From contig JAZUCU010000055.1 of NCBI GenBank assembly GCA_045639325.1, forward strand, positions 1 to 64,000: a stretch of 64,000 nt of DNA, in the 5' to 3' direction. Under the pieces are notes generated by a model that was not told the origin of the DNA, made no database searches, and saw nothing but the letters and a program-made list of their open reading frames with translations. Positions 1 through 6,573 of this stretch are shown piece after piece (the first letter of the stretch is position 1; each line of letters starts with the position of its first letter). Source of the DNA: RGIG8244 sp045639325. Lineage in GTDB: Bacteria; Verrucomicrobiota; Lentisphaeria; Victivallales; UBA1829. A program made the position numbers and the translations under genes.

Positions 1-40
1 GCCAATCGCAAAATCAGCCCTGTAGATGGTTTGCTAAAAG

Positions 41-1105
41 TCAAATGTTTTTTTTAATTTTTTTGAAATTTTTATCGTATTTTTTGTCAGCAATAACCAT
101 TCCTCTGAGAATCAACAGCATTTTTCTCATGACAGCACATCTTGCTTGCATTCTTGTATTGCCTTTGACAAGTAATCTGTCATATAAATCTTGCAATACC
201 GGAATGGAAGGTACGGCTGTTTTTGAACACATATAAAGAAATCGTCTGACAACAGGACTTCCTTTTTTGCTTAAATGAGTTGAATTTACACTGGTACCGG
301 ATTGTTTTCTTACTGGATTTAACCCGCACATTGCCGTTATTTTCTGTCTGGTGGGATAATTTTTTAATGTTCCTAATTCTCCCAATAATGCAACAGCTGT
401 AGCAATACCGATTCCAGGCATACTTGTCATAATATCTACTTCATGCTTAATTTCCGGTGTATTCAAAACTATTTTTTCTATTTCCCGATCAAGTCCATCA
501 ATTTCGTTATTGATCGCATTAACTGTATTGGAACACATCCGTTTGGCAAGAGAAGAATCAATATTATCATGGTGGTTGTTGATAGCCGTCCGCTGATCTT
601 TCAGAAATGATCTGGTACGAGAAAGTTCGCGGAGCTGAACAAACTCTTCCGGCATTTTTTGTTTGGTGGAAGGCTTGCGTTCACGACCATACCTAGCAAT
701 CACCTGAGCATCGCTTTTATCAGTTTTATTTTTGATATTCAAAGAGATGCGAAATGATTTAATGGGCTCAGGGTTGGCTACAATAATTTTACTGTCCGGA
801 GCTGAAGTATAAATTAATTTTGTTAATTTTGTTGAACATATTCCTGTCGCTTCCATTATAAAAATTATCGGAAGATCATCTTGTTCATCGTCGGAATATC
901 TTGCAAAAAAATCACTTTGCTGTAAATAAATCCAATTAAAAAAACATTTTACACCGGCAGATGTCAATTTGAATTCACGATTTGGTAAATCAGATACAGA
1001 AGTTTCTTCCTGTTTTTCAAATAACATCGGAAAATCCAATGCTGCATGAAATGATTTTGAACCAACATCAATTCCTACCCAAATTTTGTGTTCCTTCGTT
1101 TGCAT
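41..1105 (-). CDS. IS110-family transposase (DEDD recombinase)
   Basis: This 354-residue protein is a full-length IS110-family recombinase. Its N-terminal RuvC-like DEDD domain shows D13 in GIDVGS, E85 in IMEATG, and D129 and D132 in the KTDKSDA motif. The C-terminal Transposase_20 domain starts near PGIG (residues 230-233) and carries GLNPVRKQSG, whose Ser269 is the likely catalytic serine. IS110 enzymes use an RNA encoded in the element's own non-coding end to choose donor and target DNA. The start is supported by AGAGGAG six bases before ATG. The frame is intact, so the protein could be active. The gene reads toward the left edge of the window. Confidence 0.93.
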   Translation of the reverse strand: MQTKEHKIWVGIDVGSKSFHAALDFPMLFEKQEETSVSDLPNREFKLTSAGVKCFFNWIYLQQSDFFARYSDDEQDDLPIIFIMEATGICSTKLTKLIYTSAPDSKIIVANPEPIKSFRISLNIKNKTDKSDAQVIARYGRERKPSTKQKMPEEFVQLRELSRTRSFLKDQRTAINNHHDNIDSSLAKRMCSNTVNAINNEIDGLDREIEKIVLNTPEIKHEVDIMTSMPGIGIATAVALLGELGTLKNYPTRQKITAMCGLNPVRKQSGTSVNSTHLSKKGSPVVRRFLYMCSKTAVPSIPVLQDLYDRLLVKGNTRMQARCAVMRKMLLILRGMVIADKKYDKNFKKIKKNI

Positions 1106-1139
1106 TTTACGCTCCTCTGATGTATATTAGTAAAGTGCC

Positions 1140-1300
1140 TCACTGGTCATCCTTGCAACTATACGAACTTTAAGTTCATGATGGTGTTTACGACCTTTTG
1201 TGAAGAGCACGGTAACGGAAGATACGCATAACCTACAGGTCGATCTTTATGATCTGGGGCGGCAAGATGCTGTATCTTCCGTGTGTTTTTTCGGGATCAA
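1140..1300 (-). ncRNA. Candidate IS110 bridge RNA
   Basis: The segment upstream of the transposase start is non-coding and structured. An 11-bp perfect inverted repeat (ACGGAAGATAC at 1215-1225, GTATCTTCCGT at 1272-1282) encloses 46 bases, inside which GATC...GATC can form a second short stem. A separate palindrome, GAACTTTAAGTTC, lies at 1165-1177. In IS110-subgroup elements the RNA that bridges donor and target is encoded here and consists of stem-loops with large internal loops. The position and the long stem with a big interior loop fit this. The loop-to-target pairing has not been shown, and the RNA boundaries are a guess. Confidence 0.4.
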
Positions 1301-1348
1301 TCGAAATCACACATCAATTACCGTAGCATAAATTTTTCATCTGTCAAG

Positions 1349-1412
1349 CAGCAGCTCTTCACCTTTGGCTCCGACGAGTTCTAATACCCATTCTCGCCAA
1401 AGGGAGCTGCTG
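1349..1412. repeat. Long palindromic hairpin (REP-like)
   Basis: Two perfect arm pairs build one long stem: CAGCAGCTC (1349-1357) pairs with GAGCTGCTG (1404-1412), and CCTTTGGC (1362-1369) pairs with GCCAAAGG (1396-1403). Only a 4-base bulge (1358-1361) interrupts the left arm. The loop is 26 bases and contains a further CGAG/CTCG pair. No T-tract follows, so it is unlikely to be a simple terminator. It sits just outside the inferred IS110 end. Confidence 0.6.
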
Positions 1413-1461
1413 CCGAAGAATCAAACGTAGTAATATACACGGGGCGGAAAGAGTCAAACAG

Positions 1462-1489
1462 CCCAGGGTAAGCGCAGCGCAACCCTGGG
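1462..1489. repeat. GC-rich 8-bp inverted repeat
   Basis: CCCAGGGT (1462-1469) and ACCCTGGG (1482-1489) form a perfect 8-bp stem around a 12-base loop. There is no adjacent T-tract. It lies directly before the 81-bp palindromic repeat and looks like part of a composite dispersed repeat rather than a gene or terminator. Confidence 0.55.
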
Positions 1490-1496
1490 TATAAAC

Positions 1497-1577
1497 CTCA
1501 AGAAATTTGCATAAATGACAGCCTCCGCGTTGACGGCGTTTCGTTAGAAACGGACTGCATCGTGGAGGCAATGACGT
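1497..1577 (+). repeat. Palindromic repeat unit, copy 1 (81 bp)
   Basis: This unit matches 4109-4188 in the same orientation with two substitutions and one single-base indel. It folds as GCCTCCGCG (1521-1529) with CGTGGAGGC (1561-1569) around an inner CGTTTC-GTTA-GAAACG hairpin. In the outer stem the C-to-T change relative to copy 2 still allows a G-U pair, so the fold is kept. The two copies bracket the DUF262-HNH/methyltransferase pair. Confidence 0.8.
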
Positions 1578-1600
1578 TCGCCAAGATCTCGCTGTTCTGC

Positions 1601-2683
1601 TCATATATCAGATTTTTTTCGGTTACAGTCTTTACAGAGCATTTGACAGTTTTCTGCCAATGTTTTACCCCCCTGACTCCATGGTGTAATATGATCGGCT
1701 TCCATTTGCTCTAATTCAAAGTGTTTACCGCATTTTTTGCAAATACCATTTTGCTTTTCATATGCTGTACGTTTCATACGGTTGTCAAAAGCTCTTACAG
1801 ATAAATATTTTTCCTGACGTGTCAAGACATAGGGATAAATCCCTTTTTTGCTGGTTACATCATCATCCGCCATGAGAGCAGCAATTTCTTTTTCAAGGGC
1901 TGTTGTATCCACAATAATATCTTTGTATTGATTGTAGAGAAATCCCCAATCTGCGCCTTTCATTTCTTTCCGGTATTTGATAAAAGTATTTTCTACCCAA
2001 TCAATAACAGAACGAAAATAAAAGAAAAGTTCATTTGCATTAGGATCATGTTGATGTGTTGACATGTAATCGCAGATATTACCGTTATTAATCCACTTCA
2101 GCGCAGTTTCTAAATAATCCTGCCGTATAGGATCACCATTCAAATATTTATTTCCATGTAAATATGCGGCACAATTACTTTTACTGAATTTCAATTTTGC
2201 ATCACTTAACCACGGTCCTGTATAAACAGCATTTCTCAATTCCTGATCCGTGAGCTTTTCCCCTGCAATATTAATAATTTTGAACCAGTCGAGTTTCTCT
2301 TTGTCATTACCTTCACAGAAATACACCATTACCTTGTAATCAAGTATTTGCTGTTGCTCTGTTATGGTCAAATTTTGAAAAGCTCTGCTGTTAATAGAAA
2401 AATCGCCATTCACATATTGGCAAAAACTGATTGTCCTTTGCTGACCATCCAACACTTCAAAAGCATCATCCGAATTTTTAACCCAGTACATCACATTTAA
2501 GGGAAATCCTTTGACGATGGTTTCTATAACAGCATTTCTCTGCTTGTCTTTATAAACAAATTCTCGCTGATATTTAGGTCTGATATTGAGTTTACCATTA
2601 AACCCTGTCACGCCGTTTTCAGCGTTATCGATATAATTTTCGGTAATTTCTCTTATGGATATTTCGTGCAATTCAATTTTCAT
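1601..2683 (-). CDS. DUF262-HNH putative nuclease
   Basis: This 360-residue protein joins an N-terminal DUF262 (ParB/GmrS-like) domain, with the hallmark DGQQRT at residues 79-84, to a C-terminal HNH nuclease. The HNH part has C315-x-x-C318, DH (330-331), N345 and a second CxxC (350, 353) before the end. DUF262 domains in GmrSD- and BrxU-type enzymes use NTP hydrolysis to control a fused or partner HNH nuclease that cuts modified DNA. Here the nuclease is encoded just after a methyltransferase gene and overlaps it by 11 bp, which points to a restriction-modification or related defence pair. The start has AAGGAG nine bases before ATG. Whether it cuts unmodified or modified DNA cannot be told from sequence. 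Confidence 0.82.
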   Translation of the reverse strand: MKIELHEISIREITENYIDNAENGVTGFNGKLNIRPKYQREFVYKDKQRNAVIETIVKGFPLNVMYWVKNSDDAFEVLDGQQRTISFCQYVNGDFSINSRAFQNLTITEQQQILDYKVMVYFCEGNDKEKLDWFKIINIAGEKLTDQELRNAVYTGPWLSDAKLKFSKSNCAAYLHGNKYLNGDPIRQDYLETALKWINNGNICDYMSTHQHDPNANELFFYFRSVIDWVENTFIKYRKEMKGADWGFLYNQYKDIIVDTTALEKEIAALMADDDVTSKKGIYPYVLTRQEKYLSVRAFDNRMKRTAYEKQNGICKKCGKHFELEQMEADHITPWSQGGKTLAENCQMLCKDCNRKKSDI

Positions 2684-3728
2684 TTTTTATGGCTCCTTTT
2701 CTACGGATTAATATTCGTGCAAAAGTTTCTTTCCCGTTAATCTTAAATCGATGACCATAGTGGGGATTATCTTTTACATATCTATCTAAACCAATAATTT
2801 CAAACTGCTCAGGATTGTATTTATCCAAGAATGTTATGGGCACTCCCATTACACCATCATAATCATATGGAATATCCGATGTTTTTCCTACATTGATAGC
2901 ATTATAATTATCATATTTTGGATATTCTTCTACATTGTAACGTTTGTATAAAACCAATTCTTCATGACGTTCCGGATAATCTAAATTGGTAAACCATCTT
3001 ACACCTTTTACTCTGATATATTTTTTTCCATTTTCGTCAACTCTGTAACCTGATGCATTTAATGGATAACTATCGGGTACTCTGAACTCTCTGTCACCGC
3101 TTCTGATTGTCAGTCCTATCCACAAACGATTTTCTTTGATTAAAGGGAAAATCTCTTTGTATGTGAGTGAGTTTACATTACCAATAATCAAAAACTTTTT
3201 ATCATACTGTACTAACTGAGCTACGTATTCACGGTAAAGAGAAAATGGAGGATTTGTTACAACTATATCAGCTTGTTTCAATAATTCGATACATTCATCA
3301 GAGCGAAAATCACCATTGCCTTTAAGTATAGTTAAAGTGTTTTTGTTGCTTTTTATCAGAAGTTTAACGTCTGCTAAATCTATTGCACCATCCCCGTTTT
3401 CGTCCGTAACCTCTGTTATTTCAATTTTATAAGCCGTTTTCTTTGGTTCAGAATTATCTCCATCAGCAAACAATGGCAATTCATTCCCCGCGATGGATGA
3501 ATGATCATAACAAGTGGCAATCAGTTTTTTCAGCCCCAAAAAGTTGAAATTCATAGCAAAATATTTGAAAAAATGACTTTCAAACGGATCATCACAGTTG
3601 CAAAAAACTGTTTTATCTTTGAAATGGTCTTTGTAATGCCGCAGCTCTTTTTCAATATCAGTTAACTGTGTGTAAAATTCATCTTTTTTGGCTTTATTTG
3701 CCTTCTGTAAATTACTGTTGTCCGCCAT
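2673..3728 (-). CDS. EcoRI-family adenine-specific DNA methyltransferase
   Basis: This 351-residue protein resembles the EcoRI methylase family (N6-adenine methylation using SAM). The catalytic motif is NPPF at residues 149-152, and the N-terminal KKDEFYTQ is typical of this family. The ATG at 3728 is chosen because GGAG lies about ten bases upstream; the open frame runs on to 3866, but that extension is Cys-rich and unlike the family. Residues 109-120 fit an EF-hand/dockerin-like loop (D-x-N-x-D-G-x-I-D-x-x-D). The gene overlaps the DUF262-HNH gene by 11 bp, and both are probably transcribed from the promoter at 3905-3933. It most likely protects host DNA from, or marks DNA for, its partner. 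Confidence 0.85.
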   Translation of the reverse strand: MADNSNLQKANKAKKDEFYTQLTDIEKELRHYKDHFKDKTVFCNCDDPFESHFFKYFAMNFNFLGLKKLIATCYDHSSIAGNELPLFADGDNSEPKKTAYKIEITEVTDENGDGAIDLADVKLLIKSNKNTLTILKGNGDFRSDECIELLKQADIVVTNPPFSLYREYVAQLVQYDKKFLIIGNVNSLTYKEIFPLIKENRLWIGLTIRSGDREFRVPDSYPLNASGYRVDENGKKYIRVKGVRWFTNLDYPERHEELVLYKRYNVEEYPKYDNYNAINVGKTSDIPYDYDGVMGVPITFLDKYNPEQFEIIGLDRYVKDNPHYGHRFKINGKETFARILIRRKGAIKNEN

Positions 3729-3904
3729 TTGTGGAATTCTCCGTGCTTGGGAAACACCACAAAAAAAAGAGGTGCATCCCTGATTCATACGCACCACACG
3801 TCCACCACAGACGCACACAACGCTACAAACGCAGAAATGCACCGTGCATATGCGAATACACGGCACAAAACTTCATTCTTGGTTGTGTTTGTTCAGTTAG
3901 GCTT

Positions 3905-3933
3905 TTTATACAAGGTGGTGGTTTGTGGTGCAA
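3905..3933 (-). promoter_or_regulatory. Sigma70-type promoter for the methyltransferase/nuclease pair
   Basis: On the minus strand TTGCAC (3928-3933) is followed after exactly 17 bases by TATAAA (3905-3910). Transcription would begin near 3898, leaving a leader of about 170 bases before the methyltransferase start at 3728. Confidence 0.5.
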
Positions 3934-4108
3934 GCCTGAAATTTTCAGCTGTAAATTTTTAGTTCCGAATATTTTTTAGTTTATTTATTCTATCCTTTCA
4001 TCAAGTTTGATAATGACACTGTCTGCAATATAGCATTGTAAAAGCAAAATTTCAAACCGAAATTGATGATACCGCCGAAAAATTCATGAATATCCCATAA
4101 ATAGGGGG

Positions 4109-4188
4109 CTCAAGAAATTTGCATAATGACAGCCTCCGCGTTGACGGCGTTTCGTTAGAAACGGACGGCATCGCGGAGGCAATGACGT
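4109..4188 (+). repeat. Palindromic repeat unit, copy 2 (80 bp)
   Basis: This is the second copy of the 1497-1577 unit, in the same orientation. Here the outer stem is perfect: GCCTCCGCG (4132-4140) with CGCGGAGGC (4172-4180). The inner hairpin is CGTTTC (4148-4153), GTTA, GAAACG (4158-4163). It lies 2.6 kb from copy 1, on the other side of the nuclease/methyltransferase pair. Confidence 0.8.
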
Positions 4189-4351
4189 CTCCCCGCCCGT
4201 GAGAGTTACGGCTTAAAAACATCAAGTGTCCTGGCGGAAAATCACATCTCTGTTTGTATGGAATACTTTTCTGTTTTTAATGGATTTTGTTTGCCGTTGA
4301 TACAAAATTCAACAGTTCAATATCTTCCAATTGTAATCTCCATGTGGCATA

Positions 4352-4392
4352 TTTTATGAAAATCTCAAGTAGAAGTTTGGATTTTCATAAAA
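4352..4392. repeat. 13-bp perfect inverted repeat
   Basis: TTTTATGAAAATC (4352-4364) and GATTTTCATAAAA (4380-4392) are perfect inverted repeats around a 15-base loop. It ends about 90 bases before the -35 box of the zeta-like kinase gene. It may be an operator, a terminator of leftward or rightward transcription, or a remnant of a small inverted-repeat element. Confidence 0.5.
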
Positions 4393-4483
4393 ATAAAATC
4401 AGATTTTGTAGAAATATCAGCGTAAATACCGTATTAGAAAAAAGAAAGAAGCACCAAGCACCGGGATGATGTATTGTTCGAAC

Positions 4484-4511
4484 TTGAAAAAAGCAGTAGT
4501 TATGCTATATT
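4484..4511 (+). promoter_or_regulatory. Promoter of the zeta-like kinase operon (extended -10)
   Basis: TTGAAA (4484-4489), a 16-base spacer and TATATT (4506-4511) preceded by TGC form a good extended -10 promoter. Transcription would start near 4518. This places the upstream in-frame TTG (4474) ahead of the transcript and supports an ATG at 4543 as the start. Confidence 0.5.
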
Positions 4512-4542
4512 AGAAAAGCGTGTGATGGAGGTATTACCAATT

Positions 4543-5133
4543 ATGAATGCAAAAAAACAACCGATTTGTTATATCATTGCTGGTCCGAATGGTGCCGGTA
4601 AGACTACTTTTGCGCTTCAATATCTCCCCAAAATCGTAACATGTAATAACTTTATCAATGCGGATGAAATTGCAAAAGGCGTATCCCCGCTGAATTTTGA
4701 AGCCGGCTTGCTTCAGGCAAGCAAGATTTTTTTGCATTCTCTGAGCCAAAAACTGGAATATAAAGAAACATTTGCTTTTGAAACAACTCTTTCCGGGCGC
4801 TCTTATCTAACGCAAATACCACAATGGCAACAGAACGGTTGGAAAGTTATTCTGATTTATCTCTATATCCCAAGTGCTGAATTTTCCGCATTACGGGTAC
4901 AACAGAGATTTGAACAGGGAGGACATAATGTTCCTTTGGATGCGATTGTCCGCCGTTATCCAAGAAGTATCAAAAATTTGTTTCTGTACTCCGAAGTATG
5001 CGACAAGACATTGTGTTTCAATAATGAACAAGGAAATATTATTCCTGTTTTTGAAAGAACAAAAGGGCAATCAATTGAAATCATTGACAAAATTACTTAT
5101 TCAAGAATCATGGAGGTAGTCAACAATGAGTGA
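4543..5133 (+). CDS. Zeta-toxin-like P-loop kinase
   Basis: This 196-residue protein (from the ATG at 4543) belongs to the zeta-toxin/AAA-like small kinase family. The Walker A motif GPNGAGKTT spans residues 14-22, NADE is at 39-42, an ETT at 80-82 matches the substrate-site region, and a basic RRYPRS segment follows near residue 127. Classical zeta toxins phosphorylate UDP-N-acetylglucosamine and block wall synthesis, but many chromosomal homologues have unknown substrates. The start is chosen because GGAGG (4527-4531) lies 11 bases upstream and the promoter at 4484-4511 excludes the longer TTG form. The stop overlaps the next small gene by 8 bp, so the two form one unit. No epsilon-type antitoxin is recognisable upstream. 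Confidence 0.8.
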   Translation: MNAKKQPICYIIAGPNGAGKTTFALQYLPKIVTCNNFINADEIAKGVSPLNFEAGLLQASKIFLHSLSQKLEYKETFAFETTLSGRSYLTQIPQWQQNGWKVILIYLYIPSAEFSALRVQQRFEQGGHNVPLDAIVRRYPRSIKNLFLYSEVCDKTLCFNNEQGNIIPVFERTKGQSIEIIDKITYSRIMEVVNNE

Positions 5134-5314
5134 AGATATGCAAAAAATCATTGCCTGTATGCAGGAAGCCGTTGATGCCGAAATGGAACGTAAAGCAAAA
5201 CTCGGCTATAAAGCTGTTGTTGCAGATAAATACGGCAACCCCAAAATAGTTTCTGCAAAATATCTTGTTCGCAAACGCCGTGCCCAGAAAAAGCAAGAAG
5301 CCGCAGTTTGCTGA
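5126..5314 (+). CDS. Small protein paired with the zeta-like kinase (possible antitoxin)
   Basis: This 62-residue, charged protein has an acidic helical first half (residues 1-22), a central KLGYKAVVADKYGNPKIV segment, and a very basic tail (RKRRAQKKQ). It has a strong site, GGAGG nine bases before ATG, and overlaps the kinase gene by 8 bp, so translation is probably coupled. Small proteins of about 60-70 residues with an ERK-x-LG-x-x-AVV stretch commonly sit beside zeta-like kinase genes. The pairing suggests an antitoxin or regulator, but neither fold nor activity is known. The gene ends 17 bp from the convergent M29 peptidase gene. Confidence 0.65.
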   Translation: MSEDMQKIIACMQEAVDAEMERKAKLGYKAVVADKYGNPKIVSAKYLVRKRRAQKKQEAAVC

Positions 5315-5331
5315 ATGCAACAAAAACTATC

Positions 5332-6558
5332 TCAGAAGCACCAGGCGCCTTTGCGGAAAATCGCAATGCGTTCACCGGAGGATGTGATGCCTGTAATGTC
5401 AAGGTCTTCCGCGCCAATCATAAAGTCAACATGAATCATACTGTCATTGATCCCCATATTGTGCTGTTCTTCCAGAGAATATTTTTCGTAATCCTTCAGG
5501 CAATTGCCGAAACCGCGGCCCAATGCCATGTGACAACTGGCGTTTTCATCGTACAACGTGCTGAAAAACAGCAAGCCCGTATTGTTGATCGGAGAATCCC
5601 AGGCAATCAAAGCACATTCACCCAAATACGGTGCACCTTCATCCATGGCAATCATCCGTTCCAGAGCTTCCTGACCTTTTTCCGCATGGACTTCCACCGC
5701 TTTCCCGTTTTCAAAACGGATGCTGAAATTTTCGATCAGCGTTCCCTGCCAGGACAAGGGTTTGGTGGAAACAAGGGTACCTTCCGCTTCCCCGCGTTTC
5801 GGTGAAGTGAAGATTTCTTCCGAGGGGATATTGGGGTTGAACGCACGTCCGGACAAGTCATTTTCCTGCGCACCGGCAAAGATTCCCTGCGGAATCAGCC
5901 CGACACGGAAATCGGTACCATTGGATGATTTATATTCCAATGCGGCAAACTGATAATTATTCAAAATATCACAGCGTCTGTGAATGGTGGCATTGTGTTC
6001 ATCCCAGTTTTTCAGAGGATCGCCATTGGCACGGGCAGTCTGAAGGATCGCTTCCCACAGCCGTTCTTCCGCCACATCATCGGCAACACCGGGGAATACT
6101 TTGCGCGCCCAGGCTTTCCCCGGGACACCGGCAATACACCACTGATGTTTATTTTCCATGGCATCACGGATAGGTTTGATTTTGGGGAATTTCGCCATTT
6201 GTGCGCGGGCACGTTTGCCCTGATCGATGCCGTTCATGCCATCGGGATCATCGGAATCGAGCCAGAGGAGTGCGGGGAGTTTTTCGGCACGCCATTTCAA
6301 GCGTTCCAGTTCCCAGTTTTCGATGACTGACAAGGTTTCTTCGCTCTGATAAATGTGTGCCAGTTTTTCCAAAGGCATATCCTGCCACGCAACTACCACT
6401 TTGGATGCACCCGCCTGATAACATTTTTCCACCGTCATGCGGACAAATTCAGGCTGGTCAAGCCCGGCAATCAGATAAACCGGCTGACCGGGATCCAGAT
6501 TCAAACCTTTTTTTACAATCAAATCGGCATAAGCCTCTAAACGTTTCGGATCGATCAT
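5332..6558 (-). CDS. M29-family aminopeptidase
   Basis: This 408-residue protein matches the M29 (aminopeptidase T/AmpS/PepS) metallopeptidase family in length and layout: a Rossmann-like N-terminal half (LDPGQPVYLIAGLDQPEFV) and a C-terminal metal site with the conserved IHVDFMIG near residue 376 and NNTGLLFFSTLYDE with a downstream CHMALG. These enzymes remove N-terminal residues from peptides in the cytoplasm using a dinuclear metal centre. There is no signal peptide. AAAGGAAA lies just before ATG. It is the last gene of a minus-strand run and follows an oligopeptide-transporter ATPase by 15 bp, consistent with peptide uptake and breakdown. Confidence 0.9.
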   Translation of the reverse strand: MIDPKRLEAYADLIVKKGLNLDPGQPVYLIAGLDQPEFVRMTVEKCYQAGASKVVVAWQDMPLEKLAHIYQSEETLSVIENWELERLKWRAEKLPALLWLDSDDPDGMNGIDQGKRARAQMAKFPKIKPIRDAMENKHQWCIAGVPGKAWARKVFPGVADDVAEERLWEAILQTARANGDPLKNWDEHNATIHRRCDILNNYQFAALEYKSSNGTDFRVGLIPQGIFAGAQENDLSGRAFNPNIPSEEIFTSPKRGEAEGTLVSTKPLSWQGTLIENFSIRFENGKAVEVHAEKGQEALERMIAMDEGAPYLGECALIAWDSPINNTGLLFFSTLYDENASCHMALGRGFGNCLKDYEKYSLEEQHNMGINDSMIHVDFMIGAEDLDITGITSSGERIAIFRKGAWCF

Positions 6559-6573
6559 GTTAATTTTCCTTTC

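Larger units (their letters stand above)
1..1340 (-). mobile_element. IS110-family insertion sequence (ends not fixed)
   Basis: This stretch holds a full IS110-type transposase (41-1105) and a structured non-coding segment upstream of it (about 1106-1340). IS110 elements have no long terminal inverted repeats and often make no target duplication, so the ends cannot be fixed by eye. The 3' end lies within or beyond bases 1-40, and the 5' end probably falls between about 1300 and 1350, before the hairpin at 1349-1412. The long 5' non-coding region suggests the IS110 subgroup rather than IS1111, but only 40 bases of the other side are visible. Confidence 0.6.
1106..1600. other. Non-coding, hairpin-rich stretch between IS110 and the DUF262 gene
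   Basis: This 495-base stretch has no convincing gene. From left to right it contains the candidate bridge RNA (about 1140-1300), a 64-base hairpin (1349-1412), a GC-rich hairpin (1462-1489) and an 81-bp palindromic repeat (1497-1577) that recurs at 4109-4188. An open frame across 1359-1604 is only a by-product of the hairpins. Confidence 0.7.
3729..4542. other. Long intergenic stretch between the methyltransferase and the zeta-like kinase
   Basis: No convincing gene lies in these 814 bases. They hold the promoter of the methyltransferase operon (3905-3933), repeat copy 2 (4109-4188), a 13-bp inverted repeat (4352-4392) and the promoter of the kinase gene (4484-4511). A 60-codon open frame at 4287-4469 has no ribosome-binding site and no recognisable protein features. 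Confidence 0.65.

Noticed and set aside
1359..1604. 81-codon open frame on the minus strand
   Set aside because: It runs through three palindromic repeats, has no ribosome-binding site, and its codons simply read the repeat DNA.
3729..3866. 46-residue N-terminal extension of the EcoRI-type methyltransferase
   Set aside because: The extension is Cys-rich and unlike the family, and the ATG at 3728 has a good GGAG.
4287..4469. 60-codon plus-strand frame upstream of the zeta-like kinase (possible antitoxin)
   Set aside because: It spans the 13-bp inverted repeat, has no ribosome-binding site, and precedes the promoter of the kinase gene.
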